A DNA stretch of 64,000 nt from Toxonevra muliebris (Eukaryota; Arthropoda; Insecta; Diptera; Pallopteridae). The notes beneath the pieces were generated by a model. The model searched no databases. It worked only from the letters and a program-made list of their open reading frames with translations, and was not told the DNA's origin. Within the stretch, counting starts at the first letter, position 1; the number at the start of each line of letters is the position of its first letter. Positions 60,613-64,000 of this stretch are shown piece after piece. Where the stretch lies: positions 13,504,878 through 13,568,877 of the forward strand of contig OY829326.1 of NCBI GenBank assembly GCA_963691655.1. Reading direction: 5' to 3'. The position numbers were made by a program, and so were the translations under genes.

Positions 60613-60987
60613 TTATTTTTCAGAGCTGTTGCACAATTTACGTCCGCAGATTTTCTTCCATGCAATTTCTGATAGGTAGAAAATGGATATAAAAGGATAT
60701 TTTTTTATAAGCCGAATGATGGCCTGATCCTCACGTTTGGTTGTGCCTCGCGGTATGCCACCTCCATATTCAGTATTTAAAAAATGAGAAGCGATAAAAT
60801 TACTTATAGCTCGGGAATTAACGTAATGGCGAATACAAAATTTTTTTACAATACATGTCACTGATTCAGCTTTATTAAATCCACTTAGAATATTTTCTCT
60901 AAATTGTGCAAAATAATAATTTCCAGCAATTTTGGCATGCGAAATTTTGAAATGGGAACGGTGACGGTGAATAATAACCAACAACAT
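60613..60987 (-). pseudogene. Tc1-like transposase N-terminal fragment
   Basis: Minus strand. FNKAESVTCIVKKFCIRHYV followed by ISNFIASHF resembles the first paired-type helix-turn-helix. GGGIPRGTTKREDQAIIRLI and KKYPFISIFYLSEI match the GRPRKTT-REDR-I-RL--K hinge and second helix-turn-helix of Tc1 transposases. The frame then drifts and stops at 60613, where LINE sequence begins; the catalytic DD34E domain is absent. It lies inside matching Tc1-type ends with the right polarity, which supports the call. Confidence 0.65.
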
Positions 60988-61330
60988 ATATACGCTTCCA
61001 AATTTTTTTAAGACCTGCTTTTTGTTTTCTTAAATAACGGGTTTCTAGTTTAAAGATGGTTGCTGTTGTTTATTTTTAACAATTGATTGTAATTGAAAGC
61101 GAAAAAGATTTTGTGCTTTAGTTTTGTCGCGGCAGGTTTAGGCATATGGTGTTGCGCAATGTTAGTGAAAAAAAGAAAAACATTACCCAAATTTTTATGT
61201 TATTTGTGCATAATTATATTAAATTTATAAAAAAAAAAATATGTGCATACTTGCATATTTTTAAATTTTATTGAACTAAATGACTAATTGACAAGGAAGC
61301 TTTCGTGCTTTAGTTTTCTCCGGCACTGTA

Positions 61331-61826
61331 AATATGTATACTTTGGCTGTTCATAGATTTTTACGTTAACAAATTGCATTCATAAAAGAATAATGCAACT
61401 TTAGATTTAAGCCAATTCAAGTAAATGTGCAAATCCATTGAAATACTCGTCTCTTTGTGTTCAATGCTTTAAAAAAAAAATAAATATATTTATATATCAA
61501 AAGATTCGAATGTAATAATAGATTTTATTCGATTTTTAGTTTACTTGATACAGTTGCACTGAATTCATAAAAATACTTAAGTATTGCTGTGATTTTATTA
61601 AATTTTTTTTACTAGCGGTATTGTAATTCATTATTGGGTTTATTTTTTCAAAATTACCACCAACAAAGGGTGACAATTACTTTCAATTCTGGAGTAAATG
61701 AATATTATATTCATTGAATTCGAGTACATTTGATACAATATCATGGACTCTTAGGGGAAATAATAATCACATTCAACACCTTCTACATTAATTTACGTTC
61801 TAACAAATGTCTGAAATGCCAAACTG
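61331..61826. other. AT-rich non-coding DNA
   Basis: Nothing recognisable. Confidence 0.4.
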
Positions 61827-62772
61827 CACTGAGCCAAAAGTATAACGAAAAAATTAAGCACGAGGCATTCTTAGTTTTTCGTGCTTAAAATATTTTTTAT
61901 TTAACACCGTTTGTGCTAGAATCAAGCAAACATTTGCTATTGTTAAGAAAAATAGTGGTTGATAAAGGAGTATAGAACTAATGAGTTCAAAACAACTCTT
62001 TTTTTGCATATATTAAGTTCGAAAATGCTTGATTGACGATGTAAAACCGAAAAACATTCGTTTATTTTCGTCGTGCCTCTACTTTGTTTTTGTTTTTTTG
62101 CATGCAAACTAAACAAGCTGTTGCTTCGTTCGATATACAAAAAAAAGCAGTAACACGATAAAAACTGAATAATGTACTTGTATTTAGAGTTGCAAAGTTT
62201 TGAATTTCAACATTGAACTCAAAAACGTTTAGTCCAGGCATTGTGCAGTTGAAGGGCTATAAGTCTAATGGGTCTAAACGCAAATTTATATTATAAATTT
62301 TTTTGAACATATTTATCAAGTCTAAAATAAGATTGTAGAGAGTTTTATGTCTAATCTATTAAAAATATAACAGAAATACGAGAATGTTTTCTGCGGTCTA
62401 GTTATAGGCGTTTCATTCATATTTTTTGTTATATCATCGTTCAATATTTTTGGTACTTAGACCCTTTAGACTTGCATCCATTCAATTTTGTACTTTATTT
62501 TCAAGCCAATTCATGCTTATTTTTAGACAAATTAATATTAAATTTTTAACATGCATCATCTTAAATTCACTCCAATCGAGTTTAATTTGTGCTTCGATAG
62601 TTTAAGCAATTTCGAGCTTAATTCGAGCAGAATAATGTTTATTTTCAGACCATTTCTTTCTTAAAAATAATAAGTACTTTCAAGCTAAAAATAAGAAAAT
62701 TCGGTATTGATGCCAAATCAACTTCGTTTGAAGTTGAATTAAGCTGGGATGGGCTTGATTTTTTTCTCAGTG
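61827..62772. mobile_element. Non-autonomous DNA element, ends CACTGAGNNAAAA, TTAAGC/GAGCTTAA motif
   Basis: Left end CACTGAGCCAAAAGT (61827); right end, reversed, CACTGAGAAAAAAATCAAGC (from 62772). Words TTAAGCACGA/TCGTGCTTA, TTCGAGCTTAATTCGAGC and TCAAGC/GCTTGA recur in both orientations towards the ends. No coding capacity is evident. CACTG start and subterminal motifs suit a CACTA-like derivative (inference). Confidence 0.6.
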
Positions 62773-63420
62773 GGGGTTAAATCGTACTTTGAAATAAGAA
62801 AGTGCAACAAAAATGCGGCAAGATTAATAACAGTTAATGTTCTGGCATCTCCTGAAATTAGAAATGATGTTTAACATTAATAGTAAGTGCTGAAAATAAT
62901 TTTAAGTTAATGCTTTTGAATACGAATAACATTTCCTGATATTTTATAAAACATAATTTATTACTTCCGCATTTAAAATTTATAAATATCTATTTATATT
63001 TTCCAATTATAGTGCATGCTCATTATTATTTATTAATAACCATTGATTAAGTCATAATTTTTTCTAATGGGAATCAAATATTCATGATGCTATTTATACT
63101 TATGTATGTATATGTGTGTGTGTATGTGTAGTTTTTACTCTGTTACCGGAATAATTACTATATTCGTATAATAGTCGAGCGTAATAGAAAAAAGAGAAAA
63201 CTAGAAGTGATGTTAAGAAGCTTAAGAAAAGAAAATATCATTTATATAAAGTAGGTGGTTGAGTAAATACACATAAAATGTTGATTAAATGGCATAAAAA
63301 TATTTAAAGGCTATTTATAGAGAGAATCATTATGAATATAAACATCAAAAACTATTTGTTTCGATTTTTGATACAGCAAAATATTTACGCAATTTATTAT
63401 ACCAAAAAGAGGAAAACTAT
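62773..63420. other. AT-rich non-coding DNA
   Basis: Nothing but a short TATGTGTG run near 63101-63130. Confidence 0.4.
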
Positions 63421-64000
63421 TTAATCCTTATGTTGGTACCAAGGTCCGGCCAGACCTTTTTAACATTTTTGACTTTTTTTTTATTATTTATAATATCATT
63501 ATAATCTCCAAAATTCATAGTATCCTTAAATAGCTATTTCTAAATAAATGTGTAAAAAATCCAAGTCCTGAGGTATGAAAGGGGCGAGATTTTGCGGACT
63601 TAAAAATTTTAGTCATAGTGGTACCACCACGGTCGGACCAGACCGTATGCATTTTCTTATAGTTTTTCCGAAATTTTTGCTTTATTTTGATGTTAGTAAC
63701 GTATTGTTTGTATACATAAACATTTTCATGATTTCTTTTTGAAACACAAATTCATTTTTCTATGAAAAGAAAAGTTTTGAATTAACACACCACATTACAC
63801 AACCTACCATTGAAACTGCAATTGGAAACTAGAAACCACAAATGATCATAAAAAAGAAAACTTCCATTATCTTCTTGTTACATGTAGTTCTCATGATCAG
63901 CGTGGCCGTTGATAAATTTCAAAAAGTTGCAAAAAAAGTGTCACTGAGAGTAAAAAAGTCTCATCCAATTTTTTTTTTTTAATAAAAGGAACATTTATTT
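63421..64000. mobile_element. Possible left end of a piggyBac-like element (continues past the window)
   Basis: TTAATCCTTATGTTGGTACC at 63421 resembles the left end at 42224 (TTAATCCTTAAATACCCACT). It is followed by the imperfect palindrome AGGTCCGGCCAGACCT. A subterminal echo, GGTACCACCACGGTCGGACC then AGACCG, occurs at about 63621-63646. No opposite end lies in the window. Confidence 0.4.

Larger units (their letters stand above)
57499..61328 (-). mobile_element. Tc1-like transposon shell interrupted by a LINE and a mariner
   Basis: The left end CAGTGTCGGACAAAACTAAA (57499) and the reverse of the right end CAGTGCCGGAGAAAACTAAA (from 61328) are clear inverses with TA outside each (57497-57498, 61329-61330). 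A second inner copy of the repeat, GCCGCGACAAAACTAAAGCA on the minus strand, lies at about 61113-61134. That gives an outer/inner (IR/DR-like) right end about 190 bp apart; the left inner copy is gone. A transposase N-terminus (60613-60987) survives. Most of the interior is foreign: a LINE 5' half and a mariner, all on the minus strand. Confidence 0.7.

Overview
This is AT-rich eukaryotic DNA with no recognisable host gene. It reads like an intron or intergenic tract of a higher fly. The support is the many poly-A/T and CA/TG runs, the dense degraded insect transposons, and a tRNA-derived SINE (27343-27650) whose body I recall as common in tephritid fruit flies. That taxonomic guess comes from memory, not from a search. 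Every protein-coding stretch I can name is a transposon relic, almost all broken by stops, frameshifts or deletions.

Layout. 1-2613: RNase H-bearing LINE, + strand, cut by the window edge. 4895-6845: CR1/Jockey-like LINE, - strand. 8189-10886: a 2.7 kb fold-back element bounded by a perfect 8-bp target duplication. Its arms enclose a perfect 123-bp palindrome and a hammerhead-ribozyme motif. 12237-12901, 14560-15838, 46764-48049 and 61827-62772: four non-autonomous elements with CAC-type ends and element-specific subterminal motifs; the second sits inside a hAT-type MITE. 21680-22080: LINE 3' fragment. 22503-23048: long inverted repeat. 24512-24914: direct repeats plus a second hammerhead motif (- strand). 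25671-26000: hairpin MITE. 26262-27174: internally deleted mariner with intact ends. 27343-27650 and 45440-45700: two SINEs. 31510-33140: direct repeats around a hAT transposase C-terminus. 37100-37560: mariner shred. 38093-39050: hAT-type element holding a jockey reverse-transcriptase relic. 41838-43510: tandem array interrupted by a piggyBac-like insertion. 49485-50385 and 51527-52549: two opposed hAT-type elements. 52793-54087: piggyBac-like element. 55175-55690: second copy of the first LINE family. 57499-61328: Tc1-like shell enclosing a LINE 5' half and a dead mariner. 63421 onward: possible third piggyBac-like end.

Nothing here works as a host pathway. The interest lies in transposon architecture. 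Two self-cleaving hammerhead folds (one with an intact core, one with a core substitution) lie in repeats that resemble Penelope-like or retrozyme-type sequences. There are also nested insertions that can be dated relative to each other, and several non-autonomous families whose ends and target duplications can be read directly. The long stretches between are low-complexity AT-rich DNA in which I see no gene.
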